From: Kordia sp. SMS9
GTDB taxonomy: Bacteria; Bacteroidota; Bacteroidia; Flavobacteriales; Flavobacteriaceae
DNA length: 64,000 nucleotides
Reading direction: 5' to 3'
NCBI RefSeq assembly: GCF_003352465.1
Contig: NZ_CP031153.1
Location: 1,664,465-1,728,464, forward strand
Part shown: in pieces, positions 39,707-49,002 of the stretch
How positions within the stretch are numbered: the stretch's first letter is position 1
Layout of the letters: every line of letters begins with the position of its first letter
Notes under the pieces: generated by a model
The model's input: the letters and a program-made list of their open reading frames with translations, nothing else
What the model was told of the DNA's origin: nothing
Databases searched by the model: none
Program-made: the position numbers and the translations under genes

Positions 39707-40243
39707 ATGAAAACAAGTATCATAGAAAAAAATACCTTCTTTGAAGCTTCCATCTATAAAGTAGAATTGATTTCTGAACTGCTTCGTTCCAAATCTTCTC
39801 GCTTTTTAGCGGAGGTTGAACGTTGGCTTTCCGAAAATCAACAAGCCTTGAAGCAGTTTGGGTTGGTAGAATCGAGTCGTATGAGTATTTTGCAAAATCA
39901 ACTCTTTGTCGCCAAAACAAAAGATGTTCCTCAAAAAAGAAGACATGTATTCATGGTTGGCGCTAATTGTTTGGAAACAGCCCATAGTTTATTGACAGGC
40001 TTGCACGAACCCATAAAGAGTAAGTTGACCAACGGACGCGAAACTATTCAACAAATTTTAATGATGGTGAAAGACAATCCGTCCTACCAACAACAGCAAC
40101 ATGAAAACTTTAATCAATATGTAAAGAATACCTGGAAGCGTTTGCGCAAAGATGCACAATTTAGTGCGGTAGCGATGCAATTGCAAACGCTACTTCCTGA
40201 AGTAGATATCTACAGAATTATTGCGGAAGAAATTGAACTGTAA
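39707..40243 (+). CDS. Uncharacterised helical protein (third gene of the DUF2589 trio)
   Basis: This 178-aa protein starts MKTSIIEKNTFFEASIYKVE and is probably almost all alpha-helical: LLRSKSSRFLAEVERWLSEN, QQALKQFGLVESSRMSIL, GANCLETAHSLLTGLHEPIK. It has no signal or membrane segment. It lies 45 nt after the middle gene of the trio and ends before the sufD terminator. Nothing in it identifies a function; association with the DUF2589 pair is from position. Confidence 0.6.
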   Translation: MKTSIIEKNTFFEASIYKVELISELLRSKSSRFLAEVERWLSENQQALKQFGLVESSRMSILQNQLFVAKTKDVPQKRRHVFMVGANCLETAHSLLTGLHEPIKSKLTNGRETIQQILMMVKDNPSYQQQQHENFNQYVKNTWKRLRKDAQFSAVAMQLQTLLPEVDIYRIIAEEIEL

Positions 40244-40318
40244 CCTATTTCAATATGATGCTGAAAAGCGCAGTTTGAAATAAATGTTCAGTTTTAGTAA
40301 GAACTCAAAACTCAAAAA

Positions 40319-40346
40319 AAATCCCAAAGCGTTGGCTTCGGGATTT
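40319..40346 (-). terminator. Terminator of the suf operon
   Basis: The stem AAATCCC-AAGC / GCTT-GGGATTT has loop GTTG, with a run of A ahead on the plus strand (U tract for the minus-strand transcript). It lies 24 nt past the sufD stop. Confidence 0.85.
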
Positions 40347-40369
40347 CATGTCTTTTTTCTTTCCTTTAT

Positions 40370-41692
40370 CTATAAATCGAATCCTAAATTGACACCCAAT
40401 TTTTGAGCAATCAATTTGGTGATTCGGGTTTTAATGGCGCTTATCTTCACGCTTTCTAAAACGTTATTAGCAAAAGCATACATGAGTAATGCTTTTGCTT
40501 CCTTCTCAGGAATTCCTCGTGAACGTAAGTAAAACAGCGCATCTTTGTCTAACTGACCAATGGTACAACCATGTGAACATTTTACATCGTCTGCAAAAAT
40601 TTCCAATTGTGGTTTGGTATTGATCGTCGCTTTATCGTCTACTAAAATATTATTGTTCGCCTGAAAAGCGTTGGTTTTTTGTGCTTCTTTCTCTACAATG
40701 ACTTTTCCATTGAAAACACCCGTGGAACGATCGCCAAAAATACCTTTGTAATCTTGGTGACTTTCACAATTTGGCTCAATATGATGTACCAATGTATTGT
40801 GATCTACGTGCTGTTTATCGCCAATAATTGTAATTCCTTTCATGGTAGAATCAATACGTTCTCCTTTTTGGAAAAACTGCAAATTGTTTCGCACCAACTT
40901 TCCACCAAATGAAAAGGTATGAACCGACACGTTACTGCTTTGTTTTTGAGAAATAAACGTGTTGTCAATCAAAGATGCATCTTGATTATCATTTTGAATC
41001 TTATAATAATCAACAATTGCACGTTTGTTGGCAAAAACTTCTGTTACTGAATTTGTCAATACCACATTCGACGTTAAACTTTGATGGCGTTCAATGATTT
41101 GCACATGCGAATTCTCATCTACAACAATTAAATTTCGTGGCTGCAACATCATTGACGCTTCGCTGCCCGTAGAAAAGTGAACAATTTGTATCGGTTTCTC
41201 AACAACTTTATTTCTAGGAATGTGAATGTATGCACCTTCCGAAGCAAAAGCTGTATTTAAAGACGTCAAACTATGATCTGCCTTCGCAGCTTTATTATAG
41301 TATGAATCCATGATAATTTTATACTTCGGCTTGTTCAAGGCAGAACTCATCAAACAAACATCAATACCGTCATGCGTAGTTTCTGAAAGGAACGAACTAT
41401 ACTTTCCATCGATAAATACAATTTTATACGTATCAATATCGTGGATAAAATATTTTTTTACTTCCTTAAACTCAATGGCAGTTTCTTGTTGTGGAGAAAT
41501 CGTGTAGTCGTGTTTTAACAACGCATTCAGTGAAGTATATTTCCAGTCTTCATCTCGCTTCGTTGGAAATCCTTTTTGCTGAAACGTTTTAATGGCAGTA
41601 TTTCTAATTTCATTTATGCTTTTTGATTGATGATTGTTGACACGATCTTCAAAAACCATAAAAGATGACAATAATTTATCTTTTAACTCCAT
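40370..41692 (-). CDS. sufD: Fe-S assembly scaffold protein SufD
   Basis: This 440-aa SufBD-fold protein starts MELKDKLLSSFMVFEDRVNN. It contains RDEDWKYTSLNALLKHDY, the right-handed beta-helix core, and the conserved C-terminal segment (DDVKCSHGCTIGQLDKDALF, LRSRGIPEKEAKALLMYAF). SufD pairs with SufB and SufC as the scaffold that builds Fe-S clusters. It is the last gene of iscA-sufB-x-sufC-sufD, 11 nt after sufC. sufS, often the next gene in Flavobacteriia, is absent here and lies about 31 kb away. Confidence 0.95.
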   Translation of the reverse strand: MELKDKLLSSFMVFEDRVNNHQSKSINEIRNTAIKTFQQKGFPTKRDEDWKYTSLNALLKHDYTISPQQETAIEFKEVKKYFIHDIDTYKIVFIDGKYSSFLSETTHDGIDVCLMSSALNKPKYKIIMDSYYNKAAKADHSLTSLNTAFASEGAYIHIPRNKVVEKPIQIVHFSTGSEASMMLQPRNLIVVDENSHVQIIERHQSLTSNVVLTNSVTEVFANKRAIVDYYKIQNDNQDASLIDNTFISQKQSSNVSVHTFSFGGKLVRNNLQFFQKGERIDSTMKGITIIGDKQHVDHNTLVHHIEPNCESHQDYKGIFGDRSTGVFNGKVIVEKEAQKTNAFQANNNILVDDKATINTKPQLEIFADDVKCSHGCTIGQLDKDALFYLRSRGIPEKEAKALLMYAFANNVLESVKISAIKTRITKLIAQKLGVNLGFDL

Positions 41693-41702
41693 GTGTAACG
41701 GC

Positions 41703-42455
41703 TTAAATAGTTGCTTCTTGCTTTACCCAATCGTATCCTTTTTCTTCTAGCTCTAAGGCAAGTTCTTTGGTTCCCGATTTTACAATTTTTCCGTCATGTA
41801 AAACGTGTACAAAATCTGGTACAATATATTCCAACAAACGTTGGTAGTGTGTAATTACGATCACGGCATTATCTTCACTGCGTAATTTATTCACACCATT
41901 TGCTACAATTCGCAAGGCGTCAATATCCAATCCTGAATCTGTTTCATCTAAGATGGCTAATTTTGGCTCTAGCATTGCCATTTGAAAAATCTCATTACGT
42001 TTTTTCTCTCCACCAGAAAATCCTTCATTCAGTGAACGAGATAAAAAGCCTCTATCAATTTCTAACAATTCCGCTTTCTCGCGAATTTTCTTTAACATTT
42101 CTCTGGCTGGCATTTCTTCCAACCCTTTCGCTTTGCGCGTTTCGTTAATTGCGGTTTTTACAAAATTTGTCACAGAAACTCCAGGAATTTCCACAGGATA
42201 TTGAAACGATAAAAACACACCTTCGTGCGCACGTTCTTCGGGTCCTAATTCTTCAATATTTTCTCCGTTTAAAAAAATTTCTCCTTCCGTAACTTCGTAT
42301 TCTTCTTTTCCAGCAATAACCGAAGATAAGGTACTTTTACCTGATCCATTTGGCCCCATAATCGCATGTACTTCTCCAGCGTTTACCTCAAGGTTGATTC
42401 CTTTTAGAATTCCCTTATTCTCAATACCTGCGTGTAGATTTTTTATATGTAACAT
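41703..42455 (-). CDS. sufC: Fe-S assembly ATPase SufC
   Basis: This 250-aa ABC ATPase has Walker [11 protein letters not shown]-loop [15 protein letters not shown] signature [13 protein letters not shown] and Walker [17 protein letters not shown]. It drives conformational change of SufBD during cluster assembly. It lies 11 nt before sufD and 29 nt after a small lipoprotein gene that interrupts the usual sufB-sufC order. Confidence 0.97.
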   Translation of the reverse strand: MLHIKNLHAGIENKGILKGINLEVNAGEVHAIMGPNGSGKSTLSSVIAGKEEYEVTEGEIFLNGENIEELGPEERAHEGVFLSFQYPVEIPGVSVTNFVKTAINETRKAKGLEEMPAREMLKKIREKAELLEIDRGFLSRSLNEGFSGGEKKRNEIFQMAMLEPKLAILDETDSGLDIDALRIVANGVNKLRSEDNAVIVITHYQRLLEYIVPDFVHVLHDGKIVKSGTKELALELEEKGYDWVKQEATI

Positions 42456-42484
42456 TTTCTATGTTTTCAGTTTTTTTAGTCGAA

Positions 42485-42907
42485 TTATTGATTGTTTTTG
42501 ATGATAATAGTACCATCTTGTCCATTTGGTTTTTGGACGGAAAGAATTTCTGTTATTTCAATCACTTCTTTCCAAGCGTCTTTCAAAGGATTTGGTTTCT
42601 TTACGCCTCTAATGACTACAGGAACCATATCTTCTTCTTTTGTTTTAAATTGTTTGCACTGCTCGTTGAGTTCTTTCATTTTTTCATCAACCACAACTCC
42701 GTATATTTTACTTCCTACAGTTTGAAGTACAGCAGCATTATCATTTTCTAAGTATAAAAACATACCTGAAAAAGTAGTCGTGTTTAGATCACCGACTGTT
42801 TTTGTAGCAGTAATACCATTTTCCTTAATCGTTTCACTTGATTTTGATTCATTTTTGCAACTTACTAAAAGCAAGCCCAACGCGAAGATGAAATAGATTT
42901 TTTTCAT
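42485..42907 (-). CDS. Small lipoprotein inserted between sufB and sufC
   Basis: This 140-aa protein has lipoprotein signal MKKIYFIFALGLLLVSCKNE (lipobox Cys17). The mature domain is beta-rich: FSGMFLYLENDNAAVLQTVG, GVVVDEKMKELNEQCKQF, VPVVIRGVKKPN, then VIEITEILSV. It recalls the OB-fold C-terminal domain of NlpE-type lipoproteins, but the match is weak. It lies inside the suf operon with short gaps (24 nt to sufB, 29 nt to sufC). Its co-transcription with Fe-S assembly genes suggests a stress or metal link. Function is unknown. Confidence 0.75.
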   Translation of the reverse strand: MKKIYFIFALGLLLVSCKNESKSSETIKENGITATKTVGDLNTTTFSGMFLYLENDNAAVLQTVGSKIYGVVVDEKMKELNEQCKQFKTKEEDMVPVVIRGVKKPNPLKDAWKEVIEITEILSVQKPNGQDGTIIIKNNQ

Positions 42908-42931
42908 TTTGTAATATATATTTATGATTGA

Positions 42932-44380
42932 TTATCCAACAGAACCTTCTAAGGAGATTTCTAATAATTTTTGTGCTTCTACTGCAAATTCCATTGGCAG
43001 TTTGTTCAACACGTCTTTGCTAAATCCATTGACAATTAAAGCAATGGCTTTTTCGGTGTCAATTCCACGTTGATTGCAATAAAAAATTTGGTCTTCTCCA
43101 ATTTTACTTGTCGTAGCTTCGTGTTCTATTTGAGCGGTTTTGTTTTTTGCTTCAATGTATGGAAAGGTGTGTGCGCCACATTTATTTCCCATCAAGAGCG
43201 AATCACACTGTGAAAAGTTACGCGCATTTTCTGCTCTTGGTGCCACTTGGACCAACCCTCGGTAACTATTTTGTGATTTTCCAGCAGAAATACCTTTAGA
43301 GATAATGGTACTTTTTGTGTTTTTTCCAAGGTGAATCATCTTGGTTCCAGTATCTGCTTGTTGATAATTATTTGTAACGGCAATGGAATAGAATTCTCCT
43401 ACGGAATTGTCACCTTTCAATATGCAACTTGGATATTTCCATGTTACTGCGGAACCAGTTTCTACTTGTGTCCAAGAAATCTTAGCATTGGTTTCGCACA
43501 ATCCTCTTTTGGTTACAAAATTGTATACACCACCTTTTCCTTGTGCATTTCCAGGGAACCAGTTTTGTACTGTTGAATATTTGATTTCCGCATTGTCCAA
43601 GGCAATCAATTCTACCACGGCTGCATGCAATTGATTTTCATCACGTGATGGAGCAGTACAGCCTTCCAAATAACTTACATAGCTGCTTTCATCTGCAATG
43701 ACTAATGTACGCTCAAACTGCCCAGTTCCAGCTTCATTGATTCGGAAATAGGTTGATAATTCCATCGGACAACGCACGCCTTTTGGAATATAACAGAAAG
43801 ATCCATCCGTGAAAACGGCAGAATTTAATGCTGCGTAAAAGTTGTCTTTTTTAGGAACGATAGTCCCAATATATTTTTTAACCAATTCAGGATGTTCTTG
43901 AATCGCTTCTGAAATTGGGCAGAAGATGATGCCTTTTTCAGCTAATGTCTTTTTGAAAGTAGTCGCTACAGAAACGGAGTCAACCACAACATCAATGGCA
44001 ATTCCTTGCAGTTTTTTTTGTTCATCTACGGAAATCCCCAATTTTTTATACATTTCTAACAATTCTGGATCTACATCGTCCAATGATTTATTAGGATCTG
44101 TTTTTTTTGGAGCGGAATAGTATGAAATTGCTTGAAAATCTGGTTTTTCATAATGCACATTTGCCCATTCTGGTTCTTCCATTTCAGACCAAATTTTAAA
44201 AGCGTCCAAGCGCCATTCGGTCATCCATGCAGGCTCATTTTTCTTTTCAGAAATGGCACGTATGATATCTTCATTCAAACCTTTTGGAAACGTATCACTA
44301 TTGAGGTCGGTATAAAAACCATACTCATACTCTTTCGTTTCCAACTCTTTCTGTAATTCTTCTTCAGTATATTTACTCAT
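42932..44380 (-). CDS. sufB: Fe-S assembly scaffold protein SufB
   Basis: This 482-aa scaffold starts [20 protein letters not shown]. It has family motifs including [60 protein letters not shown], the beta-helix core and [15 protein letters not shown] near the C-terminal third, followed by the conserved [19 protein letters not shown] with the cluster-related cysteine. It is the second gene of the suf operon after the A-type carrier. Confidence 0.97.
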   Translation of the reverse strand: MSKYTEEELQKELETKEYEYGFYTDLNSDTFPKGLNEDIIRAISEKKNEPAWMTEWRLDAFKIWSEMEEPEWANVHYEKPDFQAISYYSAPKKTDPNKSLDDVDPELLEMYKKLGISVDEQKKLQGIAIDVVVDSVSVATTFKKTLAEKGIIFCPISEAIQEHPELVKKYIGTIVPKKDNFYAALNSAVFTDGSFCYIPKGVRCPMELSTYFRINEAGTGQFERTLVIADESSYVSYLEGCTAPSRDENQLHAAVVELIALDNAEIKYSTVQNWFPGNAQGKGGVYNFVTKRGLCETNAKISWTQVETGSAVTWKYPSCILKGDNSVGEFYSIAVTNNYQQADTGTKMIHLGKNTKSTIISKGISAGKSQNSYRGLVQVAPRAENARNFSQCDSLLMGNKCGAHTFPYIEAKNKTAQIEHEATTSKIGEDQIFYCNQRGIDTEKAIALIVNGFSKDVLNKLPMEFAVEAQKLLEISLEGSVG

Positions 44381-44506
44381 TTGTTTCGATACGATTAAAA
44401 GATTTAATTGAAACTAAATCTCATTTTTTTACAATTCTTTATTTCATGTTGGTAGGTACTATTTTAAGATATTTGCATCAAAAAATACTACATTTCAAAA
44501 GGTGTA

Positions 44507-44836
44507 TTACAGCGAGAACGATTCTCCGCATCCACAGGTGCGCTGTGCGTTAGGATTGTTAAAAACAAACCCTTTTCCATTCAATCCGCCTGAATATTCC
44601 AAAACAGTTCCTACGAGATATAAGAAGCTTTTTTTGTCTACAATAATTTTGACACCATTGTCTTCAAAAACTTTATCCTCTTCTTTTTGACTTTTGTCAA
44701 ATGTTAAATCGTACGATAATCCGGAACATCCACCACTTTTTACACCAACACGAACATAATCAGTAGTTGCGTCAAAACCATCATCGGTCATGAGCTGGAC
44801 TACTTTTTTACGGGCTGTGTCTGAAACTGTTATCAT
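44507..44836 (-). CDS. A-type Fe-S carrier protein (SufA/IscA)
   Basis: This 109-aa A-type carrier has the three conserved cysteines: Cys37 in VKSGGCSGLSYDL, and Cys101 and Cys103 in RTCGCGESFSL. It starts MITVSDTARKKVVQLM. It carries assembled clusters to target apoproteins. It is the first gene of the suf operon, with a TATCTTTG -7 box about 29 nt upstream. Whether it should be named sufA or iscA cannot be decided from sequence alone. Confidence 0.93.
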   Translation of the reverse strand: MITVSDTARKKVVQLMTDDGFDATTDYVRVGVKSGGCSGLSYDLTFDKSQKEEDKVFEDNGVKIIVDKKSFLYLVGTVLEYSGGLNGKGFVFNNPNAQRTCGCGESFSL

Positions 44837-45378
44837 GTTATTAATTAGATTTTAATTGTACTTGCAAAGATACGCTATTTGACGCGTTATTTGAAAAATC
44901 CTAACATTTATATAACAAATTATATCATAGAATTTTTTGATACTGCTTTGTTAACTCCGTTTTGGATAGTAAGTAGCTTCATTTTGAGTTAGTACGCTGT
45001 TTATGAACTGTATAAAATGTTAAAAAATTGTTAAAATTTCAGTGCATATTTTTTGAAGTCCTCTCAATATTCAAGTGAGAATAAGCAATTTGTAAACTTA
45101 TGATTCTGAGTTTTTTAATTTTTAGTTGCATAAAAATGACTACACATACTACTATAAAATCATAAAAATTGTAAGGTAAAGTTGTTTTTGTGTTGACAGA
45201 ATACCGCTATGTAATTTTACCTGTTTTAATGATTCGCGTAATTGCTGCTACTATTAAAGTGCTAAAATCTGCTAGTTTTGCTTCATAATCATAAAGAATT
45301 ATGGCGTTGATAATTATATTTTATGATATAAGTCTTAAAAATTACTAACCCCTATTATTAATTTAAACATTGAATAAC
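44837..45378. other. Intergenic region between the suf operon and the LamG gene
   Basis: This 542-bp divergent gap contains the suf promoter box (44865-44872). The rest is AT-rich. No ORF, repeat or structured RNA stood out, and the plus-strand gene's promoter was not identified. Confidence 0.6.
44865..44872 (-). promoter_or_regulatory. -7 box of the suf operon
   Basis: On the minus strand TATCTTTG matches the Bacteroidetes -7 consensus, ~29 nt upstream of the first suf ATG at 44836. The -33 element is not obvious. No Fur- or IscR-like dyad was recognised next to it. Confidence 0.55.
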
Positions 45379-46407
45379 ATGAGAAAAAATTACATTTTTT
45401 TACTAGCATTTTTAACCATCTGTGTTGTAGGCGCAGAAGCACAAACCTTAGGTTATGCCATCTGTTTTGATGGCGTCAATGATTTTGCGCCGGTCTACAG
45501 ATCTAGCGAAACAGGAATCTTTGGAACCAATGCGAACAATGATAGTTTTACGATCGAATTTTGGGTAAAAGACAACGGAAATGGCGGAAAACACATGTAT
45601 TCCAAACATTATGACAGCGGCACCGCAAAAGAAGGATATTTTATTGAGAGAGATGCTACTTCAGGATTCGTGACTGCTGGAATTGCAAACAATACAAATA
45701 ATTGGACTACAGTTACAGGAACCAGAGCCATCAATGATGGAAATTGGCATCATGTTGCAGTTACTTTTGATATTACTATAGGTCGATTAATGTTATACGT
45801 TGATGGACATTGGGAAGCTACTGCTAATGGAATTACACCTGTATTTGGAAATACTGTAGATGCGCGTTTGTCAAGTTCTGAACACGAAAACACGTTTTTT
45901 GGAGGTGCGTTTGACGAGGTAAGAGTATGGAATACCATCAGAACGGCTTCAGAAATTAATATCGGAATGAACATGGAAGTAGCTACCAATTCAACAGGTT
46001 TGGTTCAATACTTCAAGTGCAATGAAGGAATTCCTGATACCGATAACTGGATTTTATATCAGTTGGTAGATCATACAGGAAATGGACGTCCTGGAGATTT
46101 ATGGAATGTTTTCAGATTGGGAACCTGTTCAAATTGGGTGCATACAGTATCAGATTCAGTATTGTCTACTGAAACATTTGAAGCGCTTACTGAAGGATTA
46201 ACTTTGTATCCAAATCCAGCAAATTCTATCATTAAGATCAATGGTTTGCGAACAACAGTTGATTATCAAATATACAATATGTTAGGCGCAGTGGTAAAAA
46301 CAGGAAATACAACGAACAATGAAGTAATTTCCATTGATAATTTACGCAACGGAATGTACTTTTTAAAGTTATCAGATAACAGAACTATTAAGTTTATTAA
46401 GCGATAA
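45379..46407 (+). CDS. Secreted LamG-domain protein with T9SS type A sorting domain
   Basis: The product is about 342 aa from ATG 45379 (a TTG three codons earlier is the only alternative). Signal peptide MRKNYIFLLAFLTICVVGAE is followed by AQ. The LamG/concanavalin-like domain includes CFDGVNDFAPVY, SFTIEFWVKDNG, GNWHHVAVTFD, LYVDGHWEA, and FFGGAFDEVRVWNTIRT. The C-terminal ~75 residues are the Por-type sorting domain (LTLYPNPANSIIKINGL, then LRNGMYFLKLSDNRTIKFIK). It is probably a surface or secreted carbohydrate-binding or adhesion protein. It has no catalytic domain. Confidence 0.9.
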   Translation: MRKNYIFLLAFLTICVVGAEAQTLGYAICFDGVNDFAPVYRSSETGIFGTNANNDSFTIEFWVKDNGNGGKHMYSKHYDSGTAKEGYFIERDATSGFVTAGIANNTNNWTTVTGTRAINDGNWHHVAVTFDITIGRLMLYVDGHWEATANGITPVFGNTVDARLSSSEHENTFFGGAFDEVRVWNTIRTASEINIGMNMEVATNSTGLVQYFKCNEGIPDTDNWILYQLVDHTGNGRPGDLWNVFRLGTCSNWVHTVSDSVLSTETFEALTEGLTLYPNPANSIIKINGLRTTVDYQIYNMLGAVVKTGNTTNNEVISIDNLRNGMYFLKLSDNRTIKFIKR

Positions 46408-46445
46408 ATACGATAAATACAAACTTATTGTATCAAAAATGTATA

Positions 46446-46484
46446 AAAACATCGAATGGCATTGCTAACATTCGATGTTTTTTT
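46446..46484 (+). terminator. Terminator after the LamG gene
   Basis: The stem AACATCGAATG / CATTCGATGTT has a 10-nt loop, with flanking As and a run of seven or more T. It may also act for the minus-strand gene ending at 46492. Confidence 0.85.
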
Positions 46485-46491
46485 ATGAATA

Positions 46492-46947
46492 CTATTTATA
46501 CTTTAGCTCAATAACTTCTTCACCAATTAAGAGCCTGGTGACAGTTTCATTTTTAGGAATAGAAGGCGCAAATTGAACTATAATTTTTTGCTTTTTCTTG
46601 GCTTTTAATTTTTGTTTGGGATCACTTTTTGTGAAACGAAAACCTGCTTTTAGAAAATAATCAACTTCGTGTAAATTATCTTCTTTATCAATTAGAAAAA
46701 TAGTTTCAAAATCTACAATTTGTTCTTCAGAAGATTTATTTTTAAAGTTTAAAACCATTGTGATAAATTTTTGCCCTTTTTCTGCTTTGATTCTGTAATT
46801 TGCTCTATCTACAGTTCTACTTTTTGATAGTGAATAGACTGTAAACTCAATATCGTCTGAATATTCATAGACAGCTTTTCGATCAATTTTTTGTGCAAAA
46901 ATTACAGTAGTAGCTAGCAATACGAAAAGGAATATTAATTTTTTCAT
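46492..46947 (-). CDS. Uncharacterised secreted DUF4352-like protein
   Basis: This 151-aa protein has signal peptide MKKLIFLFVLLATTVIFAQ. The mature part is an immunoglobulin-like beta domain (DIEFTVYSLSKSRTVDR, FITMVLNFKNKSSEEQIVDF, LIDKEDNLHEVDYFLKAGFR, KKKQKIIVQFAPSIP). The arrangement recalls DUF4352, a Telokin-like domain common in Gram-positive lipoproteins, but the assignment is loose. It is a single gene without a clear partner. Confidence 0.65.
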   Translation of the reverse strand: MKKLIFLFVLLATTVIFAQKIDRKAVYEYSDDIEFTVYSLSKSRTVDRANYRIKAEKGQKFITMVLNFKNKSSEEQIVDFETIFLIDKEDNLHEVDYFLKAGFRFTKSDPKQKLKAKKKQKIIVQFAPSIPKNETVTRLLIGEEVIELKYK

Positions 46948-47078
46948 GTTGAATGATTTTTGTGAATGTTTGACGAATCTACGGTTTTTTAATTTCCGCT
47001 ATGGCTTTATTGTTGTCTACTTTCCGACAATTCCGTGAATTCTCTTTTTATGCCAATTTTCTTGGCGATGTGCCTAAA

Positions 47079-48149
47079 TTAAAATTCTGAAAATCGCTGA
47101 TCAAAAATGAAATCCGTATCGGTTAGGGTTTTTAAGAAGTCAATAATGCGCGCTTTTTCTTCGTCAGTCATAGGAATTCCGAGTGTTCCATCAGTTTGTA
47201 GAAAGATAGAATCTATATTTTCGGTATCATTCACGCCACTTCGGTAATGCTCCAAAACGTCTTCTAGCGTAGCAAAACGCCCGTCGTGCATGTATGGAAA
47301 GGTGACTTCAATATTGCGCAAATTGGGCACTTTAAATTTGTAATTATCCGCAGGAAATCCTGTCACGCGTGCGCGACCGATATCATTGTATTGTGGGTCA
47401 ATTGCCAAACCATTGTTTCGATACGACTGATCTGTAAACAATTCGCCTGCATGACACGAAGCACATTTTTGATTGAACAATTCCATGCCTTGTGTTTCGT
47501 TGGCGGTTAAGCTTACGTTGCCTTCGTTGCGACGAAATTTATCGTATTTACTGTTGGAAGAAGTCATCATCACTAAAAATTGTGACAACGCTTTTAAGAT
47601 ATTTTCTGAGTTGATTTCACCATTTTCAAACGCTTCTCGAAACAATCGTGGATAATCTGGATGTGCTTGTAGTTTTGCGATGATATTTGTAAACGTCTCG
47701 TTCATCTCCACTTCGTTCGTAATAGGAATGATGGGTTGCGTGTCCAAATGAATTGCTGCGCCATCCCAGTTGAATTCGTTCTGATATGCCAAGTTGTGTA
47801 GCGGTTGCGCATTTCTGCTTCCCAATGCGCCATCTACACCGTGACTGATAATGTGCGTATGATGCGTAAAAGCAAATTCTTGAATATGACAAAATCCGCA
47901 CGCAACGACATTGTCAGATGCCAAGCGGCCTTCATAAAACAAACGTCGTCCCAACTCAAAACCTGTTTCTGTGGGCGGATTGGCTTCCATGTCATATACC
48001 AACGATGGAAAATTAGTAGGCACTTCAAAATCTAACAATACTTTTTGGAATTCGCCCGCAGTTTGCCCAGGAATTTCCTCATACGGTTCATTCTTACAGG
48101 CAACCAATAAAAGTGCCACACAGATGTATATGTAATTGTTGAATTTCAT
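47079..48149 (-). CDS. Diheme cytochrome c peroxidase (CcpA/MauG/MbnH-like) lipoprotein
   Basis: This 356-aa protein has lipoprotein signal MKFNNYIYICVALLLVACKN (Cys18). Two heme c motifs are CGFCH (Cys84-His88) and CASCH (Cys229-His233), the N-domain run PLHNLAYQNEFNWDGAAIHL and the C-domain RNIEVTFPYMHDGRFATLED. These belong to the bacterial diheme peroxidase superfamily, which includes peroxidases and MauG/MbnH protein-modifying enzymes. Some Bacteroidetes pair such a protein with MbnP; an MbnP-family gene lies 5.8 kb away, though not adjacent. Peroxide reduction and Trp/protein modification are both possible. Confidence 0.9.
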   Translation of the reverse strand: MKFNNYIYICVALLLVACKNEPYEEIPGQTAGEFQKVLLDFEVPTNFPSLVYDMEANPPTETGFELGRRLFYEGRLASDNVVACGFCHIQEFAFTHHTHIISHGVDGALGSRNAQPLHNLAYQNEFNWDGAAIHLDTQPIIPITNEVEMNETFTNIIAKLQAHPDYPRLFREAFENGEINSENILKALSQFLVMMTSSNSKYDKFRRNEGNVSLTANETQGMELFNQKCASCHAGELFTDQSYRNNGLAIDPQYNDIGRARVTGFPADNYKFKVPNLRNIEVTFPYMHDGRFATLEDVLEHYRSGVNDTENIDSIFLQTDGTLGIPMTDEEKARIIDFLKTLTDTDFIFDQRFSEF

Positions 48150-48243
48150 AGCTGTTGCTAAAATACCAAATGTCTATTGATTGGGCAAGATGTACGCGAA
48201 TAGATTCAGTTTTAGACTTTTATTTTAGATTTCACACTAGCTA

Positions 48244-48720
48244 TTATCTAGGAAGTATTTTTTTAATAGTCACAATTTCATTACTACCCATCATATTTCG
48301 AAGTTGTATTCTTTGATATATATCTTCTTTCCAACTTGTAGAGGCAACTGTATCTATTTGTATAATTTCAAAGTCTGGTCTTGGATTCAACCCTTTACAT
48401 TCAGAGATTGTCATTGGATCAAAAATACCGCGTATTCCACAAACATAAAGTTCATTGTTTTCTACAAAATAACGAACAGGAATCTGATAATCAACTTCTG
48501 TTTCACTTTTGGGTGATATCATAAACATGAATTCATCTTTAAAAATCCATATATGTTCTTTTGTTTGTTCAAACTCAAAATTTACTTCATATTGACCGTT
48601 TAGAATTGGTGCTGTTTCAATCGTGTTTTTTGGAGTTTGATTCTTTGAGTTATTGCATGAAATCAAAATTATACAGGCAATAATAATTTGGCTAAATTTT
48701 AATATTTTGTTTGCGTTCAT
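48244..48720 (-). CDS. Uncharacterised lipoprotein
   Basis: The product is about 158 aa from ATG 48720 (MNANKILKFSQIIIACIILI, then SCNNSK with lipobox Cys); the frame continues upstream but without a signal-like start. The mature part is a beta-rich single domain (YEVNFEFEQTKEHIWIFKDE, VDYQIPVRYFVENNELYVCG, IYQRIQLRNMMGSNEIVTIK). It resembles lipocalin-like flavobacterial lipoproteins, but no family is certain. It is monocistronic. Confidence 0.65.
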   Translation of the reverse strand: MNANKILKFSQIIIACIILISCNNSKNQTPKNTIETAPILNGQYEVNFEFEQTKEHIWIFKDEFMFMISPKSETEVDYQIPVRYFVENNELYVCGIRGIFDPMTISECKGLNPRPDFEIIQIDTVASTSWKEDIYQRIQLRNMMGSNEIVTIKKILPR

Positions 48721-48968
48721 TTTATAACATGGTTGAGTAGTACTTTTTGGATTGCTATGATTGGTTTTGTCTCGTCTTGTTCTTGACAAGAAGCTAAGTT
48801 ACATCATTAAAATTAAAAGAAATAAAATAATTATTAATTGCATTTTACTACTGCTGCTAACATTTCAAATGTCTGCCGAATAGGTAAGATATACTGCATT
48901 TTGTACTATTTTTTAAAGAACTAAAACAATCCTACATTTTGTACGATTGCAGCGACTTTTGTTTCCAA

Positions 48969-48976
48969 TAGCTTTG
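48969..48976 (+). promoter_or_regulatory. -7 box of the fourth precursor-like peptide
   Basis: TAGCTTTG fits TAnnTTTG, 26 nt before ATG 49003. The nearest upstream TTTG copies are at wrong spacings. Confidence 0.45.
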
Positions 48977-49002
48977 AAGTATTAGAAATCATAAAAAATA
49001 CA

